Assembly: GCF_902686445.1 (NCBI RefSeq)
Contig: NC_062222.1
Span: 40,299,792-40,363,791, forward strand
Length of the DNA: 64,000 bases
From: Sciurus carolinensis
Lineage: Eukaryota > Chordata > Mammalia > Rodentia > Sciuridae
Direction of reading: 5' to 3'
The notes beneath the pieces are model-generated. The model saw only the letters and a program-made list of their open reading frames with translations, was not told where the DNA came from and did not search any database. Positions 23,277 through 34,886 of this stretch are shown here, piece by piece; position 1 is the first letter of the stretch, and each line of letters starts with the position of its first letter. A program made the translations under genes and the position numbers.

Positions 23277-24110
23277 TTGCCCCCTTTGATGATAATTATT
23301 TTATTCTTCAAATCAAAGATCATCATCTTTTTTTGGTCTAAAGCCTTTTATAATGTTATAATTTTAGTTGTTTTTCCTTTTACTACTGTTTCTATAGTAG
23401 ACTCAATAGTCTCAATGTAATAGGGGACTGAACATGGGAGCAATTAACAGGATAACAGCAAAATACCTATTTTGTCAATTAAGCTTTTGAATTTACCAAG
23501 AATAGAAAAACCATAGGAGGTAAAAGACTATAGCCGTTTGATTAGTAATAATTTCCAGTACAGCTTGTAAGTGAATAATCTGGTTTAGCATATAAACTAG
23601 AGTTCCATAGTCCCAACTGTCATCCTGTGCCCAGGTAGCAGGATCATAGTGGTAATAATCCTTTGGAGGTGGCCGATCATCCTCACCCCATTTGTTGATC
23701 TCCTAGATCAAGTCTATCCCTAGTGAACCTCTTTTTCAAGTCTATCCCTAGTGAACCTCTTTTTCAAGTCTATCCCTAGTGAATCTCTTTTTTTTCTTAA
23801 ATCTAGAACCTTATACAAGGAGATCCCTAGGTCTTTTCCAGTTTATCTTCAATAGTGCATTGATCATTCAGCCCCAGAGTGGCTGAATCAGGGTTGTTGT
23901 TCCCTCAAGCTTTGGTCATGCACAGACTAGTCAGTTTCTGGAATATCTAGAGCAGGGCTCTTGTCTTTCTGACCCTCAAGCTTCTCCAGTGTTTCCTTCT
24001 TCTGCATGATTAGTTTAAGGGGTGCAGTGGGGTCTGGAGTCCATGGCTGAGGTCTTGAGCCTGGTGTAATGAATCTAGAGACCTATCCCTCTGTGGGCGG
24101 GGGTACCTGT
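23277..24110 (-). pseudogene. Decayed ERV env remnant next to the minus-strand LTR
   Basis: On the minus strand, the stretch at roughly 23520-23640 reads in short open pieces like the transmembrane subunit of a retroviral envelope, just upstream of a polypurine-like tract (23277-23288) and LTR. The piece at about 23860-24110 could be the region before or at the start of env. Stops and frameshifts occur throughout and much of env is missing, so it cannot encode a functional protein. This is inferred from position and residue pattern; the subfamily is not assigned. Confidence 0.35.
23709..23792 (+). repeat. 28-bp tandem repeat, three units
   Basis: Units start at 23709, 23737 and 23765, each beginning 'caagtctatccctagtgaa'. 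The third has one C-to-T change and a longer T run. It lies inside the ERV env remnant and looks like a replication-slippage expansion. Confidence 0.9.
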
Positions 24111-25455
24111 TGGTCTGCTTCACCTTCTGTTTGAAAGTCTTTTAAATAAACACTATTATTCAAATCACTATAATATATTTCAGAGTTACATGGAAGTCGT
24201 GTATGTATATATGCATACACACATATATTTACATGAAAACCACATACATATATATATACATAGAAATTATATCTATATATAACTATGGTAATTATTATTC
24301 ATTCTTTATGTGTTAAGCATATTTATGTTCCCCAAATAAATGAGTCTTCAAAAATACAAAGCTTAGGCAAAAAAGTTACCAAGCTGGTGTCCTACTAACT
24401 AAAATTGTTTATAGAGACAGACTTTTTCAGATTTGGGTTTGTGTGCTCCTAACTGTATTATGACTATCATATTTGAAAAAAAAACAATTAGATGTGTCCA
24501 AATGCTGGGCATTTTGTGCCACTCTGATAATTTTAAAAAATGGGCATTGGTCACATAGGGGAGCACATCTGTAAACAAGTATGTTCTTCATATATACAAC
24601 ACTTTATTTATTCTTAAAAAATTGAATGAGAATTTATTGATGTATTTAATATTTATAATTGGATAAAAGTAACCTATTATTTATAAGTCATGTGGAAAAT
24701 TATGTTATTTCTTTTAAACTGGGGTGGAATTTAAATGTATTTTTAGAGAGATAATAGAGCCTGATTGATGTAAGTTTGGCGATAAATTAAAATATTAAAA
24801 TATTTTGTCAGTTTTCCAAAATTAATAGCTCTCTGTGCCTTTGTGCTTATTAAAGTTTCAAACATGATATTATACTATCAACTGATATTCAAATAGATTC
24901 AGGAAGCAATATATAATTTTTTTTTGTCTCAGACTCCTTAATAGAATGATGATGATATTTAGAAAAGGGTGCAAATATTACTTCAAATATAAAATACTTA
25001 ACAATTTTTCCAAAGGAAAACCTCATTTAGGATAAGGGTCTGCCTCTTAGTCTACCCCATCTCAAGACAGCCCCAAGGTAGGCTAACATTAAGTTCATTT
25101 AAATTTCTATTCAAAGGATAAATTTTTTTTTCATAAAGATTACGTGATACTAAAATAGAGAAATAATGCAAGATGAAGTAGGGTTTGGATAAGATTTAAA
25201 ATATATTTAAAGTTATAAAGGGTTTTAAAATAGAAATAGAATTTGTAAAACATTCTGTATGTGCTTGAGTCATTAACTTATGGGTTTTAGTTGAGGTTAA
25301 GCAGATATCAAAGGTATATTAGAGTCACAAAAAAATTGTTTCTTGGTTCAGAATTATGCAAAAACAATGTGCTTGCCCTTGTTGATTCCATTTTGCATTT
25401 TTCTTTATTATTGTTGCCTGTTAGCATTTCATAGAAGTACAACTTCTTTCTTTCC
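24111..25455. other. AT-rich non-coding sequence
   Basis: No gene or interspersed repeat recognised. TA/CA-rich simple sequence lies at 24195-24275. Confidence 0.5.
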
Positions 25456-25459
25456 TTCT

Positions 25460-25595
25460 TTCTGGTATTGGGGATTGAACTAAGGGATGTTTTACCACTG
25501 ACAAATATCCCCAGTTGTTTCTATTTATCTTTTTATTTATTTATTTATTTATTTTTTGAGACAGAATCTTCTTTTATATGCCAAATATTTTATTT
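25460..25595 (-). mobile_element. B1-ID SINE fragment, minus strand
   Basis: The ID half is seen in complement ('tggtattggggattgaac', 'accactgacaaatatcccc'), followed by a TTTA linker at 25530-25556 and the first bases of the B1 half ('gagacagaatctt'). The rest of the B1 half is missing. Confidence 0.75.
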
Positions 25596-25807
25596 AGCTT
25601 ATACTAAATGGCATATTAATGGTAAATACTGTATTAATCATAATGAGGAAACAGTAAGACCTTAAAACCAGTTCAAAGGAGAATTCAAAGAGCAAACACA
25701 CAAACACACACCAATCAAGAATGCAGAAATGAATTTCCAATAGATGAAAAACTAATCAATATTTACAGATAAAAGAATATAATGTTTGGAATCATCTTAG
25801 TTAATTT

Positions 25808-25880
25808 TATCTTTTTTTGATGCTGGTCATTGTGCATACTAAATGCATGTTCTGCCACTGAGCTGCAAGATTCTTTTGTT
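25808..25880 (-). mobile_element. ID SINE fragment, minus strand
   Basis: 'ttttgatgctggtcattgtg' and 'atgttctgccactgagctgc' are complement ID landmarks. Diverged. Confidence 0.55.
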
Positions 25881-26068
25881 TTTTTTAAAGATTTTTTTTT
25901 TTTTTTTAGTTGTTCTAACTGGTTATACAAGACAGTAGAATGCATTTTCACATATTGTATACAAATGGAGAATAACTTCTCATTCTTATGACTATATGGT
26001 GTTGAGTCACATCAGTAGTATAATCATATATGTATATAGGGTAATAATATCTGTCTCATTCTACCATT
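25881..26068 (-). mobile_element. L1 3' end fragment, minus strand
   Basis: After a T-run, 'tagttgttctaactggttat' and 'gacagtagaatgcatttt' match the terminal L1 3'UTR in complement. 'atatgtatatagggtaataa' and 'gtctcattctacca' follow as in other L1 copies here. Confidence 0.7.
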
Positions 26069-26195
26069 GAGACAGAATCGTGTTAGTTGCTGAGGATCTC
26101 CCTGAATTGCTAACACAGGTCCTGAACTTGTAGTTTTTCTTTATGAGACTCCTGAAATTCTTGGGATTACAAGCATGTGCCACTGTGTCCAGCCA
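26066..26195 (-). mobile_element. B1-like SINE, minus strand
   Basis: It starts 'attgagacagaatcgtg' and ends 'gggattacaagcatgtgcca', 'ctgtgtccagcc', the complement of the B1 5' end. Confidence 0.8.
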
Positions 26196-26560
26196 GAAGA
26201 ACAACTGCTAACAAAATATATTGATCAGTATTTTGAGATGGCAGTCATCAATCACAAAACAGATAGAATGGGACACTGGCTTCCAGTATTAATGCTGACT
26301 GACCCCAATTCAATGGGAAAGGTAGCATTAAAAATGTTAAAATTAGAACCCTTTGCTCAACCCTTTGCCTTCTTTATGTTTAACAACCAAAATTTGGAGG
26401 TCACAATCAGAAAATAAAATTGTTAAGAAAACAGTATTTTTGCTCTTGTCCTCCAAGGTCAGTCACCACCCAGGGAATGAAGGGATCACCTTATGAGACC
26501 TCCAACTCCAGTGAGTTACCAAATTTCCTGGTCAGGAGGATCTCAAAGACCACAAAGAAA
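26196..26560 (+). other. Unidentified piece between two SINEs, protein-like frames
   Basis: The plus-strand frame covering about 26187-26414 and another at 26420-26626 have mixed compositions more like decayed coding sequence than AT-driven noise. No start codon or motif can be assigned to a family. It could be part of a processed pseudogene; I do not recognise the parent. Confidence 0.3.
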
Positions 26561-26562
26561 AG

Positions 26563-26718
26563 GAAGCCAATTTATTTATTTACTTTTGATTTTAGATTGG
26601 ATCTTGCTAAATTGCTTAGGGCCTAACTAAGTTGCTGAGGCTAGCCTCAAACTTTTGATGTTCCTGCTTCAGTTTCCTGAGTTGCTGGGATTATAGTTGT
26701 GCACCATTTTGCCCAAAC
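26563..26718 (-). mobile_element. B1-like SINE, minus strand
   Basis: Complement landmarks in order: 'gattggatcttgctaaattg', 'gttgctgaggctagcctcaa', 'gagttgctgggattatag', 'ttgtgcaccattttgcc'. It starts in a TTTA-type tail. Confidence 0.85.
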
Positions 26719-27520
26719 ACCATTATCTTTTCTGATTTAATTTAATTTAATTTTGGGGCAAACAGCGGAACCCAATTTGTTGTATACCTGAAGTCAGACT
26801 TCTGGTCTAGAACTCTGGTAACATTTCTCCCTAGTTTGATCAAACTGCACAAAATTCATTTTTCTCTTTTAACAACCTTTGTTTACTTCCTATGAAGGCA
26901 GACAGCAGAGTGGGCAATCAGGATCCGGGCAGTTCCCCAGTTTGCCTGACATTAGCAGTAGTATTTGTCAAAAGTGGCATCTTTTAATTTTTTCTTTCCA
27001 ATATATTTTATAATTATTCAAACACTCTTATTTCAGGAGGAGTGAAAAACTTATTTTCAAAAAGAAGGATAAATGAAAATAGCAGCTATCTTTATCAATA
27101 CGTAGAACTTGCTGTAGTTTTAGGATATAATCAAGTAAGACACTGGTACATAAGATCATTAGTTCTAAAAGGAATAGAATTAAATGTTACAGCCTTTACC
27201 TAATGCAATAAAGTCAAACACACCTTAAAATTTTATAGACATTATTTTCTGTGTCTAAAACTTCAATAATTTTTTGTGGCAATTGTTTATGACTTTCCTA
27301 TTTCTTCGAGGGATTAAAGAAATGTACCCAAAGTTATAAGAAATAGAGAGTACTAAAAAGTCTCATTTTCTTCTTTTTTTCTTAATTCTTTTCCTGAGTA
27401 TAGTTAGTTTTCCTGGTTCAACCATGTTAAATACCATTTTCCATGGCCAAAATAAACCCCTGTTTTCTTTTTATTTTCTCTATTTTAGGTGTAATTGATC
27501 ATTTTCACTTCAATAAAAGT
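26719..27520. other. Non-coding sequence, unassigned
   Basis: Nothing recognisable. Confidence 0.45.
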
Positions 27521-28080
27521 ATTTTAGTGGGAGTGAATAATATGTTCCAGTGTAGATCCAGTGACTTCAGAGTCCCATCTTCTTAGTCTACCTTTGCTGG
27601 TCAGGCTTGAAGAGGAAGATGGTTTGTAGGATAGCATTTGTACACTATATGACATGTACTTATGACACTGAAAATGTGCTAGATGAATTCTTCATTTCTG
27701 GTGATATATGGAAGAAGAGTGTTGTGGGTAGCCTCAGACCAAGCCTGTAATGCCTTTTCACTGTTAATCCTTAAGAATACCCAGAATATTCTGGGATGGC
27801 AATATACTGAGATAGTAAGTGACTGACTAGCATAACCAGGTCTATTAGTACTATCATTCCGTATGTCATGTTACTCCCAGACTATGAAACACAGGATGAC
27901 CTGCTTTTGGGGTAACTCAACTGTGGTACAGATGGGGCAAGTGCTGATTTGATTTTATATCCTTCTGATATTTCTTCCTAAGCCTCAGTGTATCAGATTG
28001 CAATGAATTCCAGACTTTTGTTGTCTCTTGTTGTAATAAACCAAGTTCATATCACTTCTGGGTGCAGTATTCTGTTTCAA
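27521..28080 (+). mobile_element. Possible old LTR, plus strand
   Basis: More even base composition than its surroundings, and an AATAAA within 'gttgtaataaaccaagttc' at about 28032-28050, followed by 'tctgtttcaaca' as a possible CA terminus. No TATA box or flanking duplication is clear, so this is weakly supported. Confidence 0.25.
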
Positions 28081-30228
28081 CATACTCAAAGGCATTGAAC
28101 CTGTTTCACACACGCCTCTCAACAAATTACTATTGATATTGTAATAGATTAATTAATTGTGTTTGCTTTAAAAGAGATTTTACTATTTTAGTGTAAAGGA
28201 CTCCATGTCTATTCTTATTTCTTTTCTTTTTTTTTTTTATATTTTCTTACTTGTTCAGAGACCTTTATGTTATTTACTTATTCTTATTTCTAAACAAAGT
28301 TAATGCATGATATAAGTGAATTATGTCAAATATCTCCTTGCTCTGTAATGTAGATATAATTCTTATAACATTTATTAGATTCCTTTAATTCTCATAAACT
28401 TAAATATAACTATATTGAGCTCCATCCTCAGAATATATGTAGATTTTTCTTCAGGGCATATCTTTTTTACTTGGAAGGCCTAAATCACATATATTTTTGT
28501 GCTAAAATCTCAGCACCTTCTAAGAATTTGATATCATAGTTGGTAAAGGTACTTGGACTTCTGACATGTAAATCTTAACTTTAACCCATATTCAGTTATG
28601 TGTGTGTATACAAATTGACATCAATAAATTTCATTTTTCTCTACAGTAAAATACAATCATTATTTTATAGTGGTATTTTAAGTTTTACTAGCATTTCTCA
28701 ATGTAAACTTTGGTCATCACACTTTAAAAATGGGAAGACTACCTCCCAAACCATTTCTATTGCAAATATAATGAGTTCTAGAACATTAAATTTCTTTGGT
28801 TGAAGAGGGAAAATGCAAATTTCTGATTTATTGAATTGAAGATTAATTCTGAAATATGGTTTTGTTTTGCTAGAGTTTTTAATGATCAGAAAGTTATTCA
28901 GAAATGCTTAACTTACATTATAAATTAGAAGAATTCATTGTATTTGTTGATTACTGCCAGAAATTTTAGGCTTTGGCACCTATATCATTGAGAACATTAA
29001 AAACGGTCAGAAATGCTTAGTATTCATTGCATTCATTTTTCCCCCTTTTCTCATGTGAATCATCTTCCATGTTCTGTGCAAGGCACAGATATCTACCTGG
29101 AAGTTTGATCCTCTCATCTTCAAAAACCCAGATTCTGCAATCTCACTCTGATTTCTGCTTTCGCAGTTATTCCTGTGTCCTGCATCTGTTATTCCTCTAC
29201 ACAAACAAAACCAAAGCAAAATCAACTCTGTAGACTCCTCTACTAAAAACTTCACATAAATTTCTTAGAAGAATATATCTTATCAGTTATTTCAACTTTT
29301 TACTTTCATTTATCTTGAATCCATTTATCTACCTTTATTTATTTTCTACTTTGCTTTCTGCCATAATAGACTGAAATTTTAACTTGTTTTTTCTTCTCTT
29401 TTCTCTTTTTTTTGTATATTTCTGTACAATAACATGAAAGTTATATGATAGTAGGCATTTAAGGATGCTTTCTTCACTGCTTTATTTTCCAATTTTAGAC
29501 TATGGTCTCACAAATGATATATATATAATAAACATCTGTTGAATGAATAAATGAGTGAAAGTTTAGAAATTCTGAAAATAAATTTGATATATTAAAGAAA
29601 ATGTAGCAGAACAGTTTATCATCTGAAAGAATAGTTTGATTAAGGTAGATGAAAATAATCTTATACAAAATGAACAATTTAACTCTAGTTGAATAATCTA
29701 GTTAATGCTCAAGAAGAAAAAAATGGTGTGTGAAAATAAACACATAATTTTAAAAAAAAATTTTGTCTAGGAAAGGCTTTAGATTCTTAAAAGCCAATGT
29801 AGGAACTGTCATTAAAAAGAGGTGTATAAGGTAATTGGAAAATTATAATGGTGAATACTGATAGATTTGATTGATTACATGAAATATATACTATATGTGT
29901 ATATGTTAAATATATATGTATTATCTATGTATTATCATAAATTAAAACTGGACAAAAGTCAGATAACCTAAAAAAACCCACAAAATGTAAAAAATAAATT
30001 AGTAATGGATATTGGCAGATAAGTTAAAGAACCTATTAATAAATTAGTTTGGGCAAAGAGTTGGATAGGATACTAATTTTTGAAATGCATTTTTAAGAAA
30101 TAAATTATTTATACTTACTACAAGGCTGTTTCACCTTATTCTTACTAGTGCTGTTGTTTCAGTAAAGGAAACAGAGCATATACATACTACATGTGCATGT
30201 ACACACACATGCACACAATCTTTTTTTC
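28081..30228. other. AT-rich non-coding sequence
   Basis: No gene recognised. A short piece near 29515-29560 ('catctgttgaatgaataaat') resembles the end of an L2 element but is too short to assign. Confidence 0.45.
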
Positions 30229-30292
30229 CTATTTTTAATTCTTTATTTGTTCTAATTAGTTATACATGACAGTAGAATGCACTTTTATTAGG
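30229..30292 (-). mobile_element. Short L1 3' terminus, minus strand
   Basis: 'ttatttgttctaattagtta' and 'catgacagtagaatgcactt' are the complement of the last ~60 bp of an L1 3'UTR. Severely 5'-truncated. Confidence 0.65.
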
Positions 30293-30594
30293 AAGAAAAA
30301 ATACATTATTATAAAGTTGCTTAAGTTTTCAATTTTCAAAAAAATATTTTTTTACATTCCAGATTTGTTTTTCATTTATGTTTTCTTGGAAATTGTCTTC
30401 TTCATATGTATGATTGCAAAACCATATCAGTAATCTTTGTCTTTCTTATAAAGCCAAGAGTCATGTAACGTTCTATGGGCTTTATTCTCCAAAGGGCCCC
30501 CTGGTATAAGACAAGCATGTTTGAAAAACTGAAGTCATGGTTTTCCATCAAGAATTGTGGCTCCTGTTTTTGTTACTTAATGAGTTCTCCACTT

Positions 30595-30970
30595 TTGTAG
30601 TTATTCTTTTTAATATATTTTATTAATATTATTTTTTACATGACCTAGAGTATATTTTTAAATAATTTATATACATAGAATAAGTATAACTCATTCCAAT
30701 TAGGATCCCATTATTGTGGTTGCACATGATATGAAGTTACTTTGGTTGTGTATTTATATATGAGGATAGGAAAGATATGTCCAATTCATTCTACTATGTT
30801 TTCTGTTACCATCCCCCTCTCTATTTACAACCTGGAGTGGTCCTTCATTCTTCCTTCCTCTGTTATATACATCAACTAATATACCTGCCACATCTTTTTG
30901 GTCCACGTATCTGTCTTGGGCCTTATGTAGCTTCTCAATATTTCCAGAATTTTTGTAATACTTAGAATCC
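30595..30970 (-). mobile_element. L1 3'UTR fragment, minus strand, older subfamily
   Basis: In complement it holds 'ggatcccattattgtggttg', 'atatgatatgaag'-like sequence and 'aggaaagatatgtccaattc', then C-rich sequence, the layout of an older L1 3'UTR distinct from the 12 kb copy. Confidence 0.55.
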
Positions 30971-31450
30971 CTTCCTTTTTCAAAATTGCTCTCGTTTTTG
31001 CTGGTCCTACGTGCACTGATGTTTCTTAAGTTAACTTTTGATCATCTCCTTGTTTATCTGTAGAGATTACTATTTTATATCCCAACCCTAACCTCAATGT
31101 GCTGCATGTCATAGGAGTAGCCAACCTCAGAACCACTAGACTCTACTCTCAAATGCATCAGAAGTGTGTATGTGTGTGTGTGTTGCGGGGAGGGCATCTT
31201 TATTTGAGGTGATCAATAAAATGTCATAAAATGTTAGGGTCAAGTTAGGATTCTCTGCATGCATTTGCTTCTGCTTAGCATCCTATTTGTTAGGAACCTA
31301 GTGTCTCTACTTTGACTTCCTTCTACTTTTTTATTTCCCAAACTATAGTATTCACCCCAGACTTTAATATATATGCTTCTATGATTTTGGTGAAATTTTA
31401 GACATGCTATTTTCTAGATTTATATCTATTTATCTATTTATCTACCATCT
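30971..31450. other. Non-coding sequence
   Basis: Nothing recognisable apart from a TG run at 31164-31184. Confidence 0.45.
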
Positions 31451-31452
31451 AT

Positions 31453-31665
31453 TTTGCAGGGGGAAAGGTACCAGAGATTGAACTCAAGGGCACTCAACCA
31501 CTGAGTCATATCCCTAGCCCTTTTTTGTATTTTACTTAGAGACAGGGTCTCACTGAGTTGCTTAGCACTTTGCTGTTGCTGAGGCTAATTTTGAACTCAC
31601 GATCGTCCTGTCTCAGCCTCCCAAGCTGCTGGAATTACAGGTGTGAGCCACTGTGCCTAGTTAGA
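31453..31665 (-). mobile_element. B1-ID dimeric SINE, minus strand
   Basis: Full dimer in complement: ID half ('ggtaccagagattgaactca', 'ccactgagtcatatcccta'), linker 'ttttttgtattttact', then B1 half ('gagacagggtctcactgag', 'ctcagcctcccaagctgctg', 'aattacaggtgtgagccac'). Confidence 0.92.
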
Positions 31666-32160
31666 TTTATATTTTTATGTTCAATATTGTTCAGAGTCTA
31701 TTATTCACTCAAGCTCTGAAATCTTGTCCCTTTATGTACTATGTGTTCAATTCTGTGACTATTTCAAGGTGCATTAAAATAGTTTGGGAATCATAATACA
31801 TGACTCATTATTATATTAAAACTGTTATGTTATAGTATGACATAATTATATTCTTATCATATATCATATATTATATGCTATTTTCAGTAATTATAAGTGT
31901 TGCACATCTGGGATAATGAAACAAAATATAGTAATTAATTCTGTAGGCAGTTCTGGGGCCAGAAATTCCACTGGTATTCCTGAGGAGACTTGACCTCCAC
32001 CAACCTTCCAAGTAAAATGGAACTCAACCTGTCTCCTAACATTTACAGTGTCCAAAGCACAAATCCACAAGTCAATATGTAAAATAATATATATTCTCAT
32101 AGTCTTGATTATTCAGTTCAAAAATTTTATGTGGTCTTGCCCTTTGAAGACTACCTTCTT

Positions 32161-32296
32161 CACTGGGTATAGTGGCGCTTGCCTGTAATCTCAGTGACTG
32201 GGGAGATTGAGACAGGAAGATGACAAGTGTGAGGTCAATTTCAGCAAATTAGTGAAGCCCTAAGAAACTTAAATATATATATATTATATATTTATA

Positions 32297-32349
<53 letters not shown>

Positions 32350-32435
32350 CACACACAAAGGGCTGGCTGGGGATGTGGCTCAGTGGTTAAGCACCTCTGG
32401 CCCCTAGTAACAAAAAAAAAAAAAAAAAAAAAGAG
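32161..32435 (+). mobile_element. B1-ID SINE with a microsatellite-expanded linker
   Basis: B1 half 32161-32270 ('gggtatagtggcgcttgcct', 'gaagccctaagaaactt'). ID half about 32360-32408 ('ggctggctggggatgtggct', 'cagtggttaagcacctctgg'). The usual short A-rich linker is replaced by about 87 bp of TA then TG repeats (32272-32358). The tail is A22 followed by GA repeats. Confidence 0.9.
32272..32358 (+). repeat. (TA)n(TG)n microsatellite
   Basis: TA-rich run followed by a long TG run, inside the SINE linker. Probably length-polymorphic. Confidence 0.9.
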
Positions 32436-32439
32436 AGAG

Positions 32440-34058
32440 AGAGAGAAAGACAGAGAGAGAAAAGAAAAAAGAAAACAGACTATCTCCTGATTTTCTCACT
32501 TAGGTTTTATTTTCCCCTTCAACTGCATTTTTATATTTTCTAATTCTATTATGAGCATTATTCCATCATGATTTACTTTCAATGACATGAAGCCTTAAAA
32601 ATAAAGTGCATGTTTAAGATTTTAATTAGAAGGTATTTTTATAAAAATTTAAATGAAAGTAAATGTAAACATTTACTTATTCTATTTGTGCTTTTAGTTG
32701 GTATTTTTCCTTTAAATTACTTAACTATATCTAAAAACTAAAAGGCATTACATAACCTAATTAAAATGCCAAAATTTTACATAGAATTATTTTTATTTTG
32801 TACATTCAAGTAAATGTCATTAGTTTTATACAAGTATAATTACTTCTAATTAAAAGCCTCAATGTCATCTGGTTGACAATATAAAAGATGGTGAAGCACT
32901 TCACACATTTTATTCTTACTACATGAAATTTCAAAAGTAAAATAAATTGTTTAATATTATAAATGTACAGCAACCTCCATTTACCACTGTTGTGAAAACC
33001 ATTTCTGATTCATAAGTTCCTTTGAAATCACAAATGGGAACATCAAGATAAGCAAGAAAACAGATGCTTAGAACTACTGGGAATCAATACCTAATTATGC
33101 AAGAATCTATTGCATTCTTGCTGTCTGAGAAGGGTTTGACAAGTTAATTAATTTGTCTTTCCTCTTATCTAAGCACATCCATCAGTCAAATCTTACATAC
33201 CCTGGGAATCAATATCTATCTCTAACATTGACAGAAATACAATATGCAACCTGCATGGCAGTCAGATGCAGTTGCATTTTACTTTGAGGTCATAGGACTC
33301 TTGTCCCATATAAAAACTGTTTCCTTACAGTCTGAAAGGGATTATCGTTAGAGTGGATGTATAGATTTTACTGTTGGTGTCCTTCCAAGAGCTGAGTGTT
33401 AGAGTTGGCAAACGAGGTTACTATGTGTTCCTTAAGTAGTGTATTTTTCAATTTTGCTCATGAAATTTGTCCTGAAAATGCTGGACCATGATTGGTGGGA
33501 TGTAAAGGCAACAGTAATGGAAGCAATCCATAGGTTCCACAAATTCTTTGGGTGTTATGCTAATTCCTCATGGTTTCTTCCTGAAAAGTTTTAAATTATA
33601 TAAGAAAAAATAGATTTTTAGCTAATAGTAAATCTTGGTATAAGTCTTATAAAAAAGTAGCTTTTGACTTTCCTGGCAGAAGACCAATGTTTAATCTTTT
33701 ATGTTTGGTATAGTCAGAAAAGAAATATCAACTACCCGACTAAGCAAATTCAGTGAACTTCAAAACTTCAGCAACTCAACAAACTCACTTAAATGCAATT
33801 TCCTCAAATTTGAACTGCTTTCCTTACCCCAACCATGATCTGTGGTCATTACCAAAAATAACTTGTGTGAGCATGTTAATGTCTCAGGTTTTTCTCATCC
33901 ACTAGCCTTCTTTCTGGTGAAAACCCAACTGACTTCCTTTTCCTAAACATATGTGAGCAAGTAATCATTTGGGGGAAAACAGTCAAACAAACATGCAGTG
34001 TTAACCAGATTTACTTTAAATTAACAACCAGAAATTTAAAATTAGAAAACATTTCTCA
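32440..34058. other. Non-coding sequence, unassigned
   Basis: No gene, RNA or interspersed repeat recognised. From about 32980 to 33960 the base composition is more even but carries no long frame. Confidence 0.45.
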
Positions 34059-34059
34059 G

Positions 34060-34318
34060 AAAAATGGATGTAACTAGGGCATATGTTGTATGAAATAATC
34101 TAGACAAAAAAAGATGACCTGAAAGAAGAACACAAACTATTAGGGACTGTGATGGGGGTTTGGGGGGAACAGAAGAAAGGAAAAAGGTAGGAGAGTGGAT
34201 GGATATGATCAACACATGATTATGTGCATGTGTGAAAATATTGCAGTGAATTTCATTGGTTTTTACAATGAAAATGTAAAATAAATAATATAAATATAAT
34301 AAAAATAAATTTGGAAAT
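34060..34318 (+). mobile_element. L1 3' end, truncated
   Basis: It begins in late ORF2 ('aaaatggatgtaactagggc'), passes 'gacctgaaagaag' and 'tgatgggggtttggggggaa' (polypurine tract) and ends at 'aataataaaaataaatttgg'-like A-rich sequence. Old and without an open frame. Confidence 0.7.
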
Positions 34319-34494
34319 GAAATGGGATATATTTCTCATTTATACTGTTGTATTATTTTTATTAGAAATACTCTTAAAATATTAAATTTCTAAAATGTAT
34401 AGGTTGGAATTCATTAAAAATTCATTTCCCTATTTATTTTTAGTTTTGAATTGTATACAAGAGTTCAAATACTTATCTGATTCAAAACATCTTA

Positions 34495-34535
34495 CTTCAG
34501 AAAAAAAAGAAAAAAGAAAAAGAAAGAAAATGGGA
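34495..34535 (+). repeat. A/G-rich simple repeat
   Basis: Polypurine run of A and AAAG units. Confidence 0.85.
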
Positions 34536-34886
34536 AAAGAAAGCATCACTCATTAGTGCTAAATATTTCCCTTATGTTTGTATTTTCACTATCCAACTGT
34601 TTCAGATTTCCTAAACCATAGCATATCTTTTATTCATTCAAATGATAACATTGCTTTATATTTCAATTAGATAACAATAATCACAAGAAAACAGTGTTGG
34701 TAGTAATCAAGTTTTGGCCTCCTTTCTGATACAATGGACATTTTGCCTCCAAGTTTCAATTCTCAGACTCATTGTATCCAATCTCCTTTGTTACACCAAG
34801 GACCTCTTAAGTGTAGTTGCCTTCTGTATAGAATATTCTCTATGATATTTGATCAATTCTCTCATATACTAACACGTTTTAATGTC

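Noticed and set aside
23709..23792. CRISPR-like array (28-bp repeats)
   Set aside because: Units are directly adjacent with no spacers, in a mammalian genome; it is a minisatellite.
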